A DNA stretch of 64,000 bases, taken from contig NZ_AMRX01000007.1 in the NCBI RefSeq assembly GCF_000300815.1, positions 186,001 to 250,000 on the forward strand. Reading direction: 5' to 3'. Positions 20,139 to 29,721 of this stretch are shown in pieces. Numbering within the stretch: the stretch's first letter is position 1; each line of letters begins with the position of its first letter. This DNA is from Gayadomonas joobiniege G7 (GTDB taxonomy: Bacteria; Pseudomonadota; Gammaproteobacteria; Enterobacterales; Alteromonadaceae). The notes under the pieces are model-generated. The model did no database searches. It was not told the origin of the DNA and was given only the letters and a program-made list of their open reading frames with translations. Made by a program: the position numbers and the translations under genes.

Positions 20139-22133
20139 TTAAGACAGCTTTTTAACGGTATCCACTACATTATCTACAGTGAAGCCGAAATGTTTAAACA
20201 AATCTCCACCTGGTGCAGACTCACCAAAGGTCGTCATACAAACAAAACCACCTTGTGTACCGACATATTTGTACCAGAAATCTGCATGAGCTGCTTCAAT
20301 TGCAACACGCTTAGTCACTGCAGCAGGCAATACAGACTCTTTATATTCAGCAGACTGGCTGTCAAACACATCGGTAGAAGGCATAGACACAACTCGCGTT
20401 TTGATGCCTTGCTCAGTTAACGCTTGCGCAGACTCAACCGCTAAAGACACTTCTGAACCGGTAGCAATTAAGATTGCATCTGGCGTACCGTCAGTATCAA
20501 CCAATACGTAACCCCCTTTTTCAATATTGGCAACTTGCTCATCTGTGCGACTTAATGCAGGTAAACCTTGACGGCTAAAGATCAAAGCAGAAGGGCCTGT
20601 TTTACGCTGAACTGCAAGTTTCCATGCAACTGCAGATTCAGTGCCATCAGCCGGACGCCAAGTTGACATATTTGGTGTTAAACGTAAGTTAGCTACTTGT
20701 TCAATAGGTTGGTGTGTTGGGCCATCTTCACCTTGACCGATAGAGTCGTGGGTGTAAACGAAGATATTTTGAATGCCCATCAATGCAGACATACGAACAG
20801 CATTACGTGCGTATTCCATAAACATTAAAAAAGTTGCACCATAGTTGATAAAACCACCGTGCAGTGAAATACCATTCATAATGCCAGACATCCCAAATTC
20901 ACGAACACCATAAAAGATGTAGTTACCAGCAGGATCTTCCTGAATGCCTTTAGAACCAGACCATAAGGTTAAGTTAGAACCTGCTAAGTCAGCAGAACCA
21001 CCTAACAATTCTGGTAATAAGTTACCAAATGCTTCAATTGTATTTTGCGACGCTTTACGGCTTGCAACCTTTTCGCCTTTAGCTTGTACTTCAGCAATAT
21101 AGGCGTTTGCTTTTTGTGCAAAATCTTCTGGTAATTCACCTTTGATAACTCGGCGTTCATACTCAGCGGCTAAATCAGGATATTCATTTTTATAGGCTTC
21201 AAATTTGGCATTCCAAGCCGCTTCTTTAGCTTTACCTGTTTCTTTAGCATCCCAACCTTGATACACATCGGCTGGAATATGGAAAGGTTCGTGCGTCCAG
21301 TTTAAAAAGTCGCGAGCAGCGGCAATTTCATCATCACCTAATGGTGCACCGTGACAAGCATGGCTACCGGCTTTGTTAGGTGAACCCATACCAATAATGG
21401 TTTTACAGCAAATCATTGTTGGTTTGTCAGTCACTGACTGAGCTTCTTTAATTGCTGCAGAAATTGCGTCTGGATCATGACCATCAACGTCAGCAATCAC
21501 ATGCCAACCGTAAGCTTCAAAACGCTTTGGCGTATCGTCTGTAAACCAGCCTTCAACTTCACCATCAATTGAGATGCCGTTGTCATCATAAAAAGCGATT
21601 AATTTACCTAACCCTAAAGTACCTGCTAATGAACAAGCTTCATGAGAGATACCTTCCATTAAACAACCATCACCTAAAAAGCAATAAGTATAATGGTCAA
21701 CAATATCGTGGCCTTCACGGTTAAACTGAGCGGCTAAGGTTTTTTCTGCAATGGCAAAACCAACTGCGTTCGAAACACCTGCACCTAATGGACCTGTTGT
21801 GGTTTCAACACCTTTAGTGTAACCATATTCAGGGTGGCCTGGCGTTTGAGAATGTAATTGACGGAATTGTTTTAACTGATCAATTGGTAAATCATACCCT
21901 GTTAGGTGTAACAGAGAATAGATCAACATTGAACCATGGCCGTTTGACAATACAAAACGGTCACGATCGCTCCACTCTGGGTTGGTTGGATTGTGGTTCA
22001 TAAAATCAGTCCACAACACCTGGGCTATGTCAGCCATACCCATAGGGGCACCTGGGTGACCTGATTTTGCTTTTTGCACTGCATCCATACTCAGGACACG
22101 GATCGCGTTAGCAAGTTCTTTGCGTGACGGCAT
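20139..22133 (-). CDS. tkt: Transketolase
   Basis: This 664-residue thiamine-diphosphate enzyme of the pentose phosphate pathway makes, among others, erythrose-4-phosphate, the Epd substrate. [18 protein letters not shown] is near residue 24, and [17 protein letters not shown] is near 66. The ThDP/Mg motif [16 protein letters not shown] is near 153-168, [16 protein letters not shown] is near 462-477, and the C-terminal phosphoketolase-type domain is complete. It precedes epd and pgk on the same strand, the widespread tkt-epd-pgk order. Confidence 0.97.
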   Translation of the reverse strand: MPSRKELANAIRVLSMDAVQKAKSGHPGAPMGMADIAQVLWTDFMNHNPTNPEWSDRDRFVLSNGHGSMLIYSLLHLTGYDLPIDQLKQFRQLHSQTPGHPEYGYTKGVETTTGPLGAGVSNAVGFAIAEKTLAAQFNREGHDIVDHYTYCFLGDGCLMEGISHEACSLAGTLGLGKLIAFYDDNGISIDGEVEGWFTDDTPKRFEAYGWHVIADVDGHDPDAISAAIKEAQSVTDKPTMICCKTIIGMGSPNKAGSHACHGAPLGDDEIAAARDFLNWTHEPFHIPADVYQGWDAKETGKAKEAAWNAKFEAYKNEYPDLAAEYERRVIKGELPEDFAQKANAYIAEVQAKGEKVASRKASQNTIEAFGNLLPELLGGSADLAGSNLTLWSGSKGIQEDPAGNYIFYGVREFGMSGIMNGISLHGGFINYGATFLMFMEYARNAVRMSALMGIQNIFVYTHDSIGQGEDGPTHQPIEQVANLRLTPNMSTWRPADGTESAVAWKLAVQRKTGPSALIFSRQGLPALSRTDEQVANIEKGGYVLVDTDGTPDAILIATGSEVSLAVESAQALTEQGIKTRVVSMPSTDVFDSQSAEYKESVLPAAVTKRVAIEAAHADFWYKYVGTQGGFVCMTTFGESAPGGDLFKHFGFTVDNVVDTVKKLS

Positions 22134-22332
22134 TTTAACTCCTTAAGATAAGCTTAGTTATGCGTAACTTTTATATTGTCTAATATTATTCGGCCAGTAT
22201 TTTCACTCAGGCCAACTTTGAGTGCAAATTTTTATTCTATTTATCACCATGATTGCGCTAAATACAGACTATTTTGATTAAATTTATACCAAATTTAGCA
22301 AAATTTATAATCCTAACCAGACTTCAGTCTGT

Positions 22333-22364
22333 AGAAGTTTAGACGTCTAGACGTAAAGACTTGC
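22333..22364 (+). promoter_or_regulatory. Tandem MetJ operator (met boxes) of metK
   Basis: Four abutting 8-bp units run AGAAGTTT, AGACGTCT, AGACGTAA and AGACTTGC. The second is identical to the known MetJ consensus AGACGTCT and the others match it partly. MetJ binds such tandem boxes with SAM as co-repressor. The array ends 57 bp before the metK start, so SAM would repress its own synthetase. MetJ itself is not in this window. Confidence 0.88.
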
Positions 22365-22388
22365 AAAATCGCATTTTCTGATTAAACT
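22361..22388 (+). promoter_or_regulatory. Candidate sigma-70 promoter of metK
   Basis: TTGCAA (22361-22366) and TAAACT (22383-22388) are spaced by 16 bp. The -35 element overlaps the last met box, which would explain repression by MetJ. It was identified by eye only. Confidence 0.5.
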
Positions 22389-22421
22389 AGCCCCCTATTC
22401 TATATGTTTCAGGAGTCATCA

Positions 22422-23573
22422 ATGACACAACATGTTTTTACCTCTGAATCGGTTTCAGAAGGTCATCCGGATAAAATTGCCGATCAAATCTCAGATGCCG
22501 TGTTAGACGCCATTCTAGCCCAAGATCCGCAGGCCCGCGTTGCTTGTGAAACCTACGTAAAAACAGGTATGGTGATGGTTGGGGGTGAAATAACCACCAG
22601 CGCTTGGGTTGACATTGAAGAGCTTACCCGTAAAACCGTACGCGAGATTGGATACACCCACTCTGACATGGGTTTTGATGCAGACTCCTGCGCCATATTA
22701 AATACCATAGGTAAACAATCGCCTGATATCAACCAAGGTGTGGACCGTCAACGCCCAGAAGAACAAGGTGCTGGTGACCAGGGTTTAATGTTTGGTTATG
22801 CCAGTAACGAAACCAATGTGTTAATGCCCGCACCTATTACTTATGCACATAGACTCGTAAAACGCCAAGCAGAAGTGCGTAAAAATGGTCAACTTTCGTG
22901 GTTACGCCCCGATGCTAAGAGCCAGGTTTCTTTTATTTACGAAAATGGCAAACCCACAGGTATAGATGCCGTTGTTTTGTCGACTCAACATTGTGATAGT
23001 ATCTCAACGGCCGATTTGCGCGAAGCCGTAATGGAAGAAATCATTAAACCTGTATTACCATCTGAATGGCTGACCGATAAAACCAAATATTTTATTAACC
23101 CAACTGGCCGATTTGTGATTGGCGGACCTATGGGCGATTGTGGTTTAACCGGTCGTAAAATCATTGTGGATACCTATGGCGGTATGGCTCGCCATGGAGG
23201 GGGTGCCTTTTCTGGTAAAGATCCATCAAAAGTGGACCGCTCAGCGGCTTATGCTGGTCGTTACGTGGCTAAAAACATCGTTGCAGCCGGTCTTGCCGAA
23301 CGCTGCGAGATTCAGGTGTCCTATGCCATTGGTGTTGCCGAACCCACTTCTATCAGTGTAGAAACCTTTGGTACTGGCAAAATTGAACAAACTCGTTTGG
23401 TTGAGTTAGTCCGTGAGTTTTTTGACTTACGCCCATACGGTTTATTAAAGATGTTAGATTTAGAGCGCCCTATTTATCAGCCTACTGCCGCTTACGGTCA
23501 TTTTGGACGCGATGAATTTCCGTGGGAAAAAACTGATAAAGCAGAACAATTAAAAGCCGCCGCCGGGCTATAA
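22422..23573 (+). CDS. metK: S-adenosylmethionine synthetase
   Basis: This 383-residue enzyme joins methionine and ATP to make SAM. The N-terminal [20 protein letters not shown] motif is at about 5-24, and [12 protein letters not shown] is near 117-128. The P-loop-like [19 protein letters not shown] is near 259-277. An in-frame ATG at 22404 adds six residues, but 22422 has AGGAG 7 bp upstream and gives the normal start [10 protein letters not shown]. It is the methyl-donor source for TrmB, TapT, RlmA and the SAH-handling genes in this window. Confidence 0.97.
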   Translation: MTQHVFTSESVSEGHPDKIADQISDAVLDAILAQDPQARVACETYVKTGMVMVGGEITTSAWVDIEELTRKTVREIGYTHSDMGFDADSCAILNTIGKQSPDINQGVDRQRPEEQGAGDQGLMFGYASNETNVLMPAPITYAHRLVKRQAEVRKNGQLSWLRPDAKSQVSFIYENGKPTGIDAVVLSTQHCDSISTADLREAVMEEIIKPVLPSEWLTDKTKYFINPTGRFVIGGPMGDCGLTGRKIIVDTYGGMARHGGGAFSGKDPSKVDRSAAYAGRYVAKNIVAAGLAERCEIQVSYAIGVAEPTSISVETFGTGKIEQTRLVELVREFFDLRPYGLLKMLDLERPIYQPTAAYGHFGRDEFPWEKTDKAEQLKAAAGL

Positions 23574-23581
23574 AATCGTGC

Positions 23582-23599
23582 ACGGGTCGACAGACCCGT
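23582..23599 (+). terminator. Hairpin after metK
   Basis: A perfect 7-bp stem, ACGGGTC and GACCCGT, surrounds a GACA loop 8 bp after the metK stop. No T-tract follows, so it may be a weak terminator or an RNA 3'-end stabiliser. Confidence 0.45.
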
Positions 23600-23676
23600 A
23601 ACTTAATCTGACTAGCGAAAAATCTATTTATAGGCGACAATATCAAGTTATTCTTTAATAACTGATAGTGATCTGA

Positions 23677-24897
23677 ATGTCGCAAATACCTTGCCCCCAA
23701 ATTACCGATCTTGAAGATATATTACCGGAAGAACCCTTATTAATGATGGGCGCTGGCCCAGTCCCCATTCCACAACGGGTAGCCAAAGCGAATTCAATTG
23801 TGATCAATCATCTTGGTGATACCATGGCACAAGTGATTGAGCAGGTTAAAACCATGTCTCGTTATGTTTTTCAGACTCACTCTCCTTGGATTTTAGGGGT
23901 CGCTGGGCCTGGCTCGGCCGCAATGGAAATGGCGATAAGTAATTTGGTGTGGTCAAAAACATCAGTATTAGCCATTGAAAACGGTTTTTTTAGCGGCCGC
24001 TTGGCTGAAATGGCTAAACGCGCTGGTGCCAATGTCCATAGATATCAGGTCGAGCAGCAATCCTTGCCTGATTTAGCTGTCATCCAAAGATTGATTGACT
24101 CATTAAAACCTGAAGTGATCACACTTGTTCAAGGCGAAACGTCAAATACTGTTTGCAACAAAAACCTCCAAGAAATTGCTGAAATTGCTCATGCAGCCGG
24201 CTGTTATGTGATTGTTGATGCTGTCTGCACACTAAGCACCATGCCGCTGCCAATGGATGAATGGAAGATTGATGCTGTTATAACCGGTGGCCAAAAAGGT
24301 TTATCATCAATACCCGGTGTTTCGTTAATTGCATTTTCGCCTAGGGCTTACGAACGCATTCATAGCCGCCCAACAGACAGTCCACAGTGGTGTTTAGATG
24401 CACGTTTAGCAGAAAAATTTTGGCATCAAAGCTCTTATCATTATACTGCCCCTGTCTCAGGCATATTGGCCATTCATGAAGCGCTCGCTCTGATCTGTCG
24501 AGAAACCATAACCAATCGCTTTCAACGCCATTTACGCTGTTCGCTGGCACTCCAACGAGGCATTGAGGCCATGGGATTAGAATTATTTGTACCCAGCCAA
24601 GCTCGTCTTAATTCTGTAATAGGGATTCAGTTGCCAGCCGGTATAGAGCAAAAAGCACTGTTAGCCCATATTTCTGGTCGCTATAAAGTTGAAATTGCCG
24701 GCTCATTTGGCTTGGATATTGTCAGGATCGGACAAATGGGTGAACAAAGCCGTGCTCATCATTTATTTAGAACCTTACATGCCTTTGGCTGCTCAATTAG
24801 AGATCTAGGAGGTAAAATCGATTTACCGACAGCCATGGCTGAATTAGAGCGTGGCTTGCAAGCGTATACAACTACTGAATCAAAACCAGTTGATTAA
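23677..24897 (+). CDS. Class V aminotransferase (alanine-glyoxylate type)
   Basis: This 406-residue PLP enzyme is of fold type I. MGAGPVPIPQRVAKA (about 24-38) is the usual N-terminal substrate loop, and GPGSAAMEMAISNL near 77 binds cofactor phosphate. VDAVCTLSTMP near 182 carries the PLP-binding Asp. GGQKGLSSIPGVSL near 204-217 carries the Schiff-base Lys. Alanine-glyoxylate and serine-glyoxylate aminotransferases look like this, but the amino donor cannot be fixed from sequence. Its 3' end overlaps the convergent SprT-like gene by 26 bp. Confidence 0.82.
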   Translation: MSQIPCPQITDLEDILPEEPLLMMGAGPVPIPQRVAKANSIVINHLGDTMAQVIEQVKTMSRYVFQTHSPWILGVAGPGSAAMEMAISNLVWSKTSVLAIENGFFSGRLAEMAKRAGANVHRYQVEQQSLPDLAVIQRLIDSLKPEVITLVQGETSNTVCNKNLQEIAEIAHAAGCYVIVDAVCTLSTMPLPMDEWKIDAVITGGQKGLSSIPGVSLIAFSPRAYERIHSRPTDSPQWCLDARLAEKFWHQSSYHYTAPVSGILAIHEALALICRETITNRFQRHLRCSLALQRGIEAMGLELFVPSQARLNSVIGIQLPAGIEQKALLAHISGRYKVEIAGSFGLDIVRIGQMGEQSRAHHLFRTLHAFGCSIRDLGGKIDLPTAMAELERGLQAYTTTESKPVD

Positions 24898-25420
24898 AGT
24901 CAAGCTGTCCTTGAAGGAATGCGCTCAATTGTTCACTTGAGATTAAATATAAACAATTGACCGTCTCTGGTTGACCTCTCAGATGACGGTTTTTAAGGCT
25001 AACTTTTTTGTGATAACCGCCATCCAACGGTTTTAATTTTCCATCCTGAAACAAAACTATTTTGTATTTGTAATCGACTTCGAGTGACTCAAGATACCTG
25101 GCTTGAGGTTTGGCACCCAACTGGATCGCCCATTGCTGCCAATTGGCACCATGACCGCGATCACCATGCAAATGAAATGCAAGGGCGTGTGCAATTTCGT
25201 GTTTTAAAGTGTCTTCTTGTACCGCCAACGGATTTTTCTGCAAAATGGTTTTTGAGATCTTAATGATGCGGCGGTGATAATTACAGGCACCCAGTTGACG
25301 TTGGCTGCTATTAAACTGCAAACGGTAGTCTGTCAGCTCTGCACATTGGCTTGAGTATCTTTGCACCAGCTGAGTAAACAACTGTTGCAAGTGGGAAACC
25401 TTAAAAGTTAAGTCTGACAT
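24872..25420 (-). CDS. SprT-like zinc metalloprotease domain protein
   Basis: This 182-residue protein has the HEIAHAL zinc-protease motif (about 89-95) after a DTLK helix. The conserved GACNYHRRIIKIS (about 44-56) is typical of SprT. The block GHGANWQQWAIQLGA follows with a third likely zinc ligand. The C-terminal third usually carries a zinc-ribbon with Cys pairs in SprT. Here only one Cys (NCLYLIS) is seen, so the ribbon looks degenerate. Eukaryotic SPRTN relatives cut DNA-protein crosslinks, but the bacterial role is unclear. Confidence 0.75.
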   Translation of the reverse strand: MSDLTFKVSHLQQLFTQLVQRYSSQCAELTDYRLQFNSSQRQLGACNYHRRIIKISKTILQKNPLAVQEDTLKHEIAHALAFHLHGDRGHGANWQQWAIQLGAKPQARYLESLEVDYKYKIVLFQDGKLKPLDGGYHKKVSLKNRHLRGQPETVNCLYLISSEQLSAFLQGQLDFNQLVLIQ

Positions 25421-25423
25421 AAT

Positions 25424-25449
25424 AAAAAAGCGGTCAGAGACCGCTTTTT
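25424..25449 (-). terminator. Intrinsic terminator between SapC and SprT-like genes
   Basis: GCGGTC (25430-25435) pairs with GACCGC (25439-25444) over a three-base loop, with a six-base A-tract and a five-base T-tract on the flanks. It separates the SapC gene from the SprT-like gene on the minus strand. Confidence 0.85.
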
Positions 25450-25454
25450 AATAA

Positions 25455-26165
25455 TTAAGCGCCTTGGCGCTGTAACCGGAATAAGGTATCCATTTGCTGC
25501 ATTGACGTTAACACTGCATAAATAACAGGTAAATAGCCGCGCTTGCGCATTTCTAAAAACTCTTCATCAGATAGTTTGTTAAACTTCTCTTCATCCAACG
25601 CATGGAAGCTACCTATGTTCACTCGCTCCCCTTGCTCATTAGTGTACCCTACGGTACGCGCTTGAAATAATTCTTTTTCTGATAGATATTTCACAAACGC
25701 ACGGCTGGCTGCTTCGCGCTCTACAAAAGAGTTCATAAACTCTTTCACTTGCGTTAAAACTTCTCCTTCGCTGCCGTCATCATTAAATAAGGCTTCGCCT
25801 TCGTCTGTGTTAAACATTTCAGCTTCTTCATCTAAACAAACCACCATGTTACCTTCATCACCATTCACTGACGCAGCGGCAAACGGATAACGACGGATTG
25901 AAGCTGGCACGTAAGTCGCACTCCAATAGCCATCTTTAACTAACAAATTTTTCTCTTTTTCCAGACCTAATAAAGCGAGCGCACTGTACTCACCAGACTC
26001 TTCATTTTTATGGAAAATAACAGGAAAACTAGAAGAGGCTTGCGGGAACTCGTGAGCCAATAAAGGCGCAACATGAACTTTTTGCGCAAAGTTATAATTC
26101 TGAGCGCGCTTTAACTTAATATCTTTGTGTTGGCTTGAGTTAATAGGAACCAATTTTTTGAACAT
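25455..26165 (-). CDS. SapC family protein
   Basis: This 236-residue soluble protein of the SapC family starts MFKKLVPINSSQHKD. It contains HEFPQASSSFPVIF (about 38-51), GLEKEKNLLVKDGYWSATYVP and the block YPFAAA. These are diagnostic of the family first named with Campylobacter surface-layer proteins. The biochemical role in gammaproteobacteria is unknown, and no signal peptide is visible. An acidic centre (about 107-133) is notable. It stands alone with its own terminator. Confidence 0.8.
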   Translation of the reverse strand: MFKKLVPINSSQHKDIKLKRAQNYNFAQKVHVAPLLAHEFPQASSSFPVIFHKNEESGEYSALALLGLEKEKNLLVKDGYWSATYVPASIRRYPFAAASVNGDEGNMVVCLDEEAEMFNTDEGEALFNDDGSEGEVLTQVKEFMNSFVEREAASRAFVKYLSEKELFQARTVGYTNEQGERVNIGSFHALDEEKFNKLSDEEFLEMRKRGYLPVIYAVLTSMQQMDTLFRLQRQGA

Positions 26166-26434
26166 CTGGATCTCCAGTGAATTATAATTTTCTTCGTCAG
26201 TGTGTTAATTAAAAACAGGTCAGTCAATCGAATTGTCTGCGCTGTTCAACAGTACCAACTAAGATATTCGATAGCGTCTTTAAATCAAGCATAAAATGGA
26301 CAAAAAGCTAAAATTTAAGCTTGTTCGCACAAAATAACGGCAAAACATGTAAAACAATAAACATTTATTTAACATAAAGGCCTTTTTACTTGCCTGTTTG
26401 TGTCAGTTATAATGGTTTAATTTAACGACTTTCC

Positions 26435-27274
26435 ATGAATAGAGCGCTGATTTGCCCACTTGACGGGCAACCACTAACCATAGTTGAGCGGCAATTAGTC
26501 TGCCCTCAAGGTCATACTTTTGATCGAGCGAAACAGGGTTATTACAATCTATTGCCGGTACATTATAAGCGCTCAAAATCACCCGGCGACAATAAAGACA
26601 TGGTGGCTGCAAGACGGCGACTACTTAACGCCGGCTGCTATCAATTTATCAGTGACCTATTAGCAAATTACCTAATCAATGAGTGTTTACTGCAGCCTCA
26701 ATCGCATCTGTTAGATGCTGGCTGTGGTGAAGGCTATTATTTGCGTTGTTTACAAAATTCATCTCATCCTATTTTAGCGAATTGTCGTTATAGCGGGATA
26801 GATATTAGTAAATATGCAGTACAAGCAGCCGCAGCCCAAGACAAACAAGCCTGTTATTTAGTCGCATCGAACCGCGCCATACCGCTTGCTGATCGGTCTG
26901 TCGACTTAATAGTCTCTGCTTTTGGTTTTCCTGTATACGATGAGTTTGCTCGTTGTTTGAAACCTGAAGGTTCATTAATATTACTTGAAGCGGGCCCGTC
27001 GCATTTGCTCGAAATACGCAAAGCCCTTTACCCTGAATTAAGCACGAATAAGTCGTCAAGTAATACGCCAGAAACTGACTTTAAATGGGTGAAAACTAGC
27101 AATGAAAAACAAACAACGACTATCAATCAGTCACAAATTGCAGATTTATTAATGATGACACCTCATGGCCATAGAGCTGAAAAAAGCCGTTTAGAAGTAG
27201 TTAAACAATGCGCTTCTATGACAGTCACCTTAGATATTAAAATAACTCATTATAAGCTTTATGATAAAACCTAA
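26435..27274 (+). CDS. rlmA: 23S rRNA (guanine-745-N1)-methyltransferase
   Basis: This 279-residue enzyme matches RlmA: an N-terminal zinc-finger region, then KQGYYNLLPVHYKRSKSPGD, the SAM motif LLDAGCGEGYYL near 92-103, and the FGFPVYDEFARCLKPEG region. In E. coli RlmA the finger reads CPLC...CPxxH. Here it reads CPLDG...CPQGH, so the second Cys ligand is Asp, which may weaken or change metal binding. The last 14 bases overlap mutH, so the two are co-transcribed. Confidence 0.9.
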   Translation: MNRALICPLDGQPLTIVERQLVCPQGHTFDRAKQGYYNLLPVHYKRSKSPGDNKDMVAARRRLLNAGCYQFISDLLANYLINECLLQPQSHLLDAGCGEGYYLRCLQNSSHPILANCRYSGIDISKYAVQAAAAQDKQACYLVASNRAIPLADRSVDLIVSAFGFPVYDEFARCLKPEGSLILLEAGPSHLLEIRKALYPELSTNKSSSNTPETDFKWVKTSNEKQTTTINQSQIADLLMMTPHGHRAEKSRLEVVKQCASMTVTLDIKITHYKLYDKT

Positions 27275-27926
27275 AACGCCAGCATCAGAACAAGAATTGC
27301 TTGCCCTAGCCAGCCAGATTGCCGGCTTCACTTTAAGTGATCTTGCTCAATTAGCGGGTATTCAGGTACCCGAAAATTTACGCAAAGACAAAGGCTGGGG
27401 CGGTCAATTAATTGAATGGCATTTAGGTGCCAGTGCTGGCAGCAAGCCAGTGCCAGATTTTGAACAATTAGGCATTGAGCTAAAGAGCTTACCTGTTAAT
27501 CGCAACGGTGAGCCATTAGAAACCACATTCGTTTGTGCAGCCCAGTTAACCGGTATCGCGGGGCAAACCTGGTTACAAAGCCCTGTTTATAAAAAACTGG
27601 CACGTGTGTTATGGATCCCTATATTAGCTGAACGCAGCATACCAGTTAAAGATAGACTAGTTGGCTATCCAATCTTATGGTCACCGACGGCTCAACAGGC
27701 GGCTGCATTACGCGCTGATTGGGAAGAGATTATGGATAAAATTGCATTTGGCGAGATTCAATCTATTACCGCTAAAACAGGGACTTTTTTACAACTTCGG
27801 CCTAAGGCAGCACATAGTCGGATCCGAACGCAAGCCATTGGAACAGCCGGTGAGCCGATTGCTGCGCTGCCACGTGGGTTTTATTTAAAAAAAGACTTTA
27901 CCCGCTTAATCTTAAATTCAGTCTGA
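27261..27926 (+). CDS. mutH: DNA mismatch repair endonuclease MutH
   Basis: This 221-residue protein nicks the unmethylated strand at hemimethylated GATC during mismatch repair. The catalytic PD-ExK pattern is complete: Asp in VPDFEQ (about 70), Glu and Lys in GIELKSLPV (about 77-79). KGWGGQLIEW, with a further active-site Glu, and the RLVGYPILWSP strand are present. Its presence implies a Dam-type MutHLS system, which in bacteria is largely confined to gammaproteobacteria. It overlaps rlmA upstream and the convergent HDOD gene by 9 bp downstream. Confidence 0.95.
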   Translation: MIKPKTPASEQELLALASQIAGFTLSDLAQLAGIQVPENLRKDKGWGGQLIEWHLGASAGSKPVPDFEQLGIELKSLPVNRNGEPLETTFVCAAQLTGIAGQTWLQSPVYKKLARVLWIPILAERSIPVKDRLVGYPILWSPTAQQAAALRADWEEIMDKIAFGEIQSITAKTGTFLQLRPKAAHSRIRTQAIGTAGEPIAALPRGFYLKKDFTRLILNSV

Positions 27927-29051
27927 GGCCATACGTAGGTTTAACCGTGTCATACTAAGCTGATTCAGTACTTTTATTTCACTAGAATTAAGTTTGCACT
28001 CACGGATATACACTTTAGCTTCTGTTGTTGATAACAGTTTGTGACGATGGAGCATTTTATAGCGACCATAAGCAGTTCCTTTAAATAAGGCTTGCCTGGC
28101 CCGACTCTGTTCGGGACGCTCATTTTTATCAGTTTGTGGGTGCATAATTTTACTGACGGCTAACCTTTTGAGCTGCATATAATCAACCAAATCCAGACTT
28201 ATGTTTTCACTAAACTCTAAAATCAAATTTTTTAAAGCTTGACCATCTGGCTCTATCATCAAAAGGGCTTGATAATCTTCTTTTTGCACTGCTTTTCGGG
28301 CCGTCTCCAATGCATCTCGACGTACCTCTTCGAACAAATTGAAATAGAGTTTACTCACTGCAATCTGACCAAGCCCTTGAAATAAGCTGGCGACAAACAC
28401 CCCAGCATCATCCACTTCATAAAATTGAGCAAGTCGGCGACTACTAATGGCTGCTGCCAGATTAAATTCCCATATTTTTCTCTTTAACAATGTAAAAGGT
28501 TCTGTTGAGGCTGGTAACAAACGACGCATCACTAAACAGGGCACCACAAGTTTTAAGTTTTCGATACCAATAAAACTCAGTGCTACGCGAATATTGTCAA
28601 CTTTAACTGGCTGGCCATTGTTTTCTTTTCGATAGCCGGGCAAATTGATAAACTGAATTAGGTCCCCTTCTAAACCTCGAATCTCTTTCACCAAGGGCTC
28701 TATTCGGCTAACCGAAGCCGCCCGCACAGATAATAAATCCAATAAAGCAGGCAATGCATCATTGATAGCGACCGTTTTTTCATATAAACCCTGCGTATCG
28801 GGCACTGCTTGGCCCATTAAATCATAAATTGTCTGATGAAGCTCATCACTCAGTTTTTGCTTACGACTTTCGAGCGCCTTTTTTTCATTGTCACGTGATT
28901 TTTTAGCTTTCATATCAACCGCTAAAAAACTCGAAACCTCTTGGGAGAAGTCACCAAAATGAGTGCCTTGGCTGTTTTTTGCAAAATCATAGCTAATCAA
29001 AAGGTCGTAAAACCTTTGCTGTAAAATCTCACCATAGTTTAGCGAGCTCAT
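27918..29051 (-). CDS. HDOD domain protein
   Basis: This 377-residue protein has a charged helical N-terminus (about 45-80, KKSRDNEKKALESRKQ) and a divergent HDOD domain (about 105-300). In that domain LIQFINLPGYR, IRVALSFIGIENLKLVV and ASLFQGLGQIAVSKLY follow the HDOD pattern. HDOD domains lack the HD-phosphodiesterase metal ligands and act as scaffolds in signalling. It lies 9 bp after pabA on the minus strand, with HD-GYP and GGDEF genes next upstream. Confidence 0.75.
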   Translation of the reverse strand: MSSLNYGEILQQRFYDLLISYDFAKNSQGTHFGDFSQEVSSFLAVDMKAKKSRDNEKKALESRKQKLSDELHQTIYDLMGQAVPDTQGLYEKTVAINDALPALLDLLSVRAASVSRIEPLVKEIRGLEGDLIQFINLPGYRKENNGQPVKVDNIRVALSFIGIENLKLVVPCLVMRRLLPASTEPFTLLKRKIWEFNLAAAISSRRLAQFYEVDDAGVFVASLFQGLGQIAVSKLYFNLFEEVRRDALETARKAVQKEDYQALLMIEPDGQALKNLILEFSENISLDLVDYMQLKRLAVSKIMHPQTDKNERPEQSRARQALFKGTAYGRYKMLHRHKLLSTTEAKVYIRECKLNSSEIKVLNQLSMTRLNLRMASD

Positions 29052-29059
29052 AAAAGACC

Positions 29060-29656
29060 CTATTTAGTTAAGCCGGAGTGTGTTGATTCGGTGAGAAAAT
29101 TTTTCAGTAACAGGTGCCCAAACTCTGACATCACAGATTCTGGGTGAAACTGCACACCATAAACAGGATATTGGTTATGTTTTATTCCCATAATCACTTT
29201 TTGCTCATGATCATAAGTCCAAGCACAGGGTAAAATTTCGTCGGGCAACGAATTGGCATCTACCACCAGTGAATGATAGCGAGTGACCAAACAATCACGG
29301 TCGATGCCAGTAAAGAGTCCAGCATTATCATGTTCAACTAATGAGGTTTTTCCATGCATCACAGTAGGTGCTAATACAATTCGTCCACCAAAACTCTGTG
29401 CGATGCATTGATGGCCTAAACAGACACCTAAAATAGGTTTTTTATTATAAAAATGCCGGATCACAGGCATTGAGATCCCCGCTTCATTTGGTGTGCACGG
29501 CCCTGGCGAAATGCAAATATGGGAGGGGTTAATATGCTCTATCTCATCAAGCTCAATTTCGTCATTGCGCACCACTTTAACCTTTTGCCCTAACTCTGCA
29601 AAATAATGTGCTAAGTTATAGGTAAAAGAGTCATAATTATCAATCATCAAGAGCAT
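29060..29656 (-). CDS. pabA: Aminodeoxychorismate/anthranilate synthase glutaminase subunit
   Basis: This 198-residue class I glutamine amidotransferase starts MLLMIDNYDSFTYNL. The oxyanion strand CISPGPCTPNEAG is near 49-61, the catalytic Cys is in GVCLGHQCIAQSFGG near 78-92, and the catalytic His-Glu pair is in VQFHPESV near 171-178. It supplies ammonia to PabB for folate or to TrpE for tryptophan. No trp genes are adjacent, so PabA is preferred, but one subunit may serve both. Confidence 0.88.
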   Translation of the reverse strand: MLLMIDNYDSFTYNLAHYFAELGQKVKVVRNDEIELDEIEHINPSHICISPGPCTPNEAGISMPVIRHFYNKKPILGVCLGHQCIAQSFGGRIVLAPTVMHGKTSLVEHDNAGLFTGIDRDCLVTRYHSLVVDANSLPDEILPCAWTYDHEQKVIMGIKHNQYPVYGVQFHPESVMSEFGHLLLKNFLTESTHSGLTK

Positions 29657-29721
29657 TAGCAGTAGATTTCCGTTAGTGATTTAGCGCCACAGTATACTGC
29701 GAACCGATAAAACATTTCTAC

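Noticed and set aside
22134-22421. SAM riboswitch before metK
   Set aside because: No convincing riboswitch core was seen, while clear MetJ boxes explain control.
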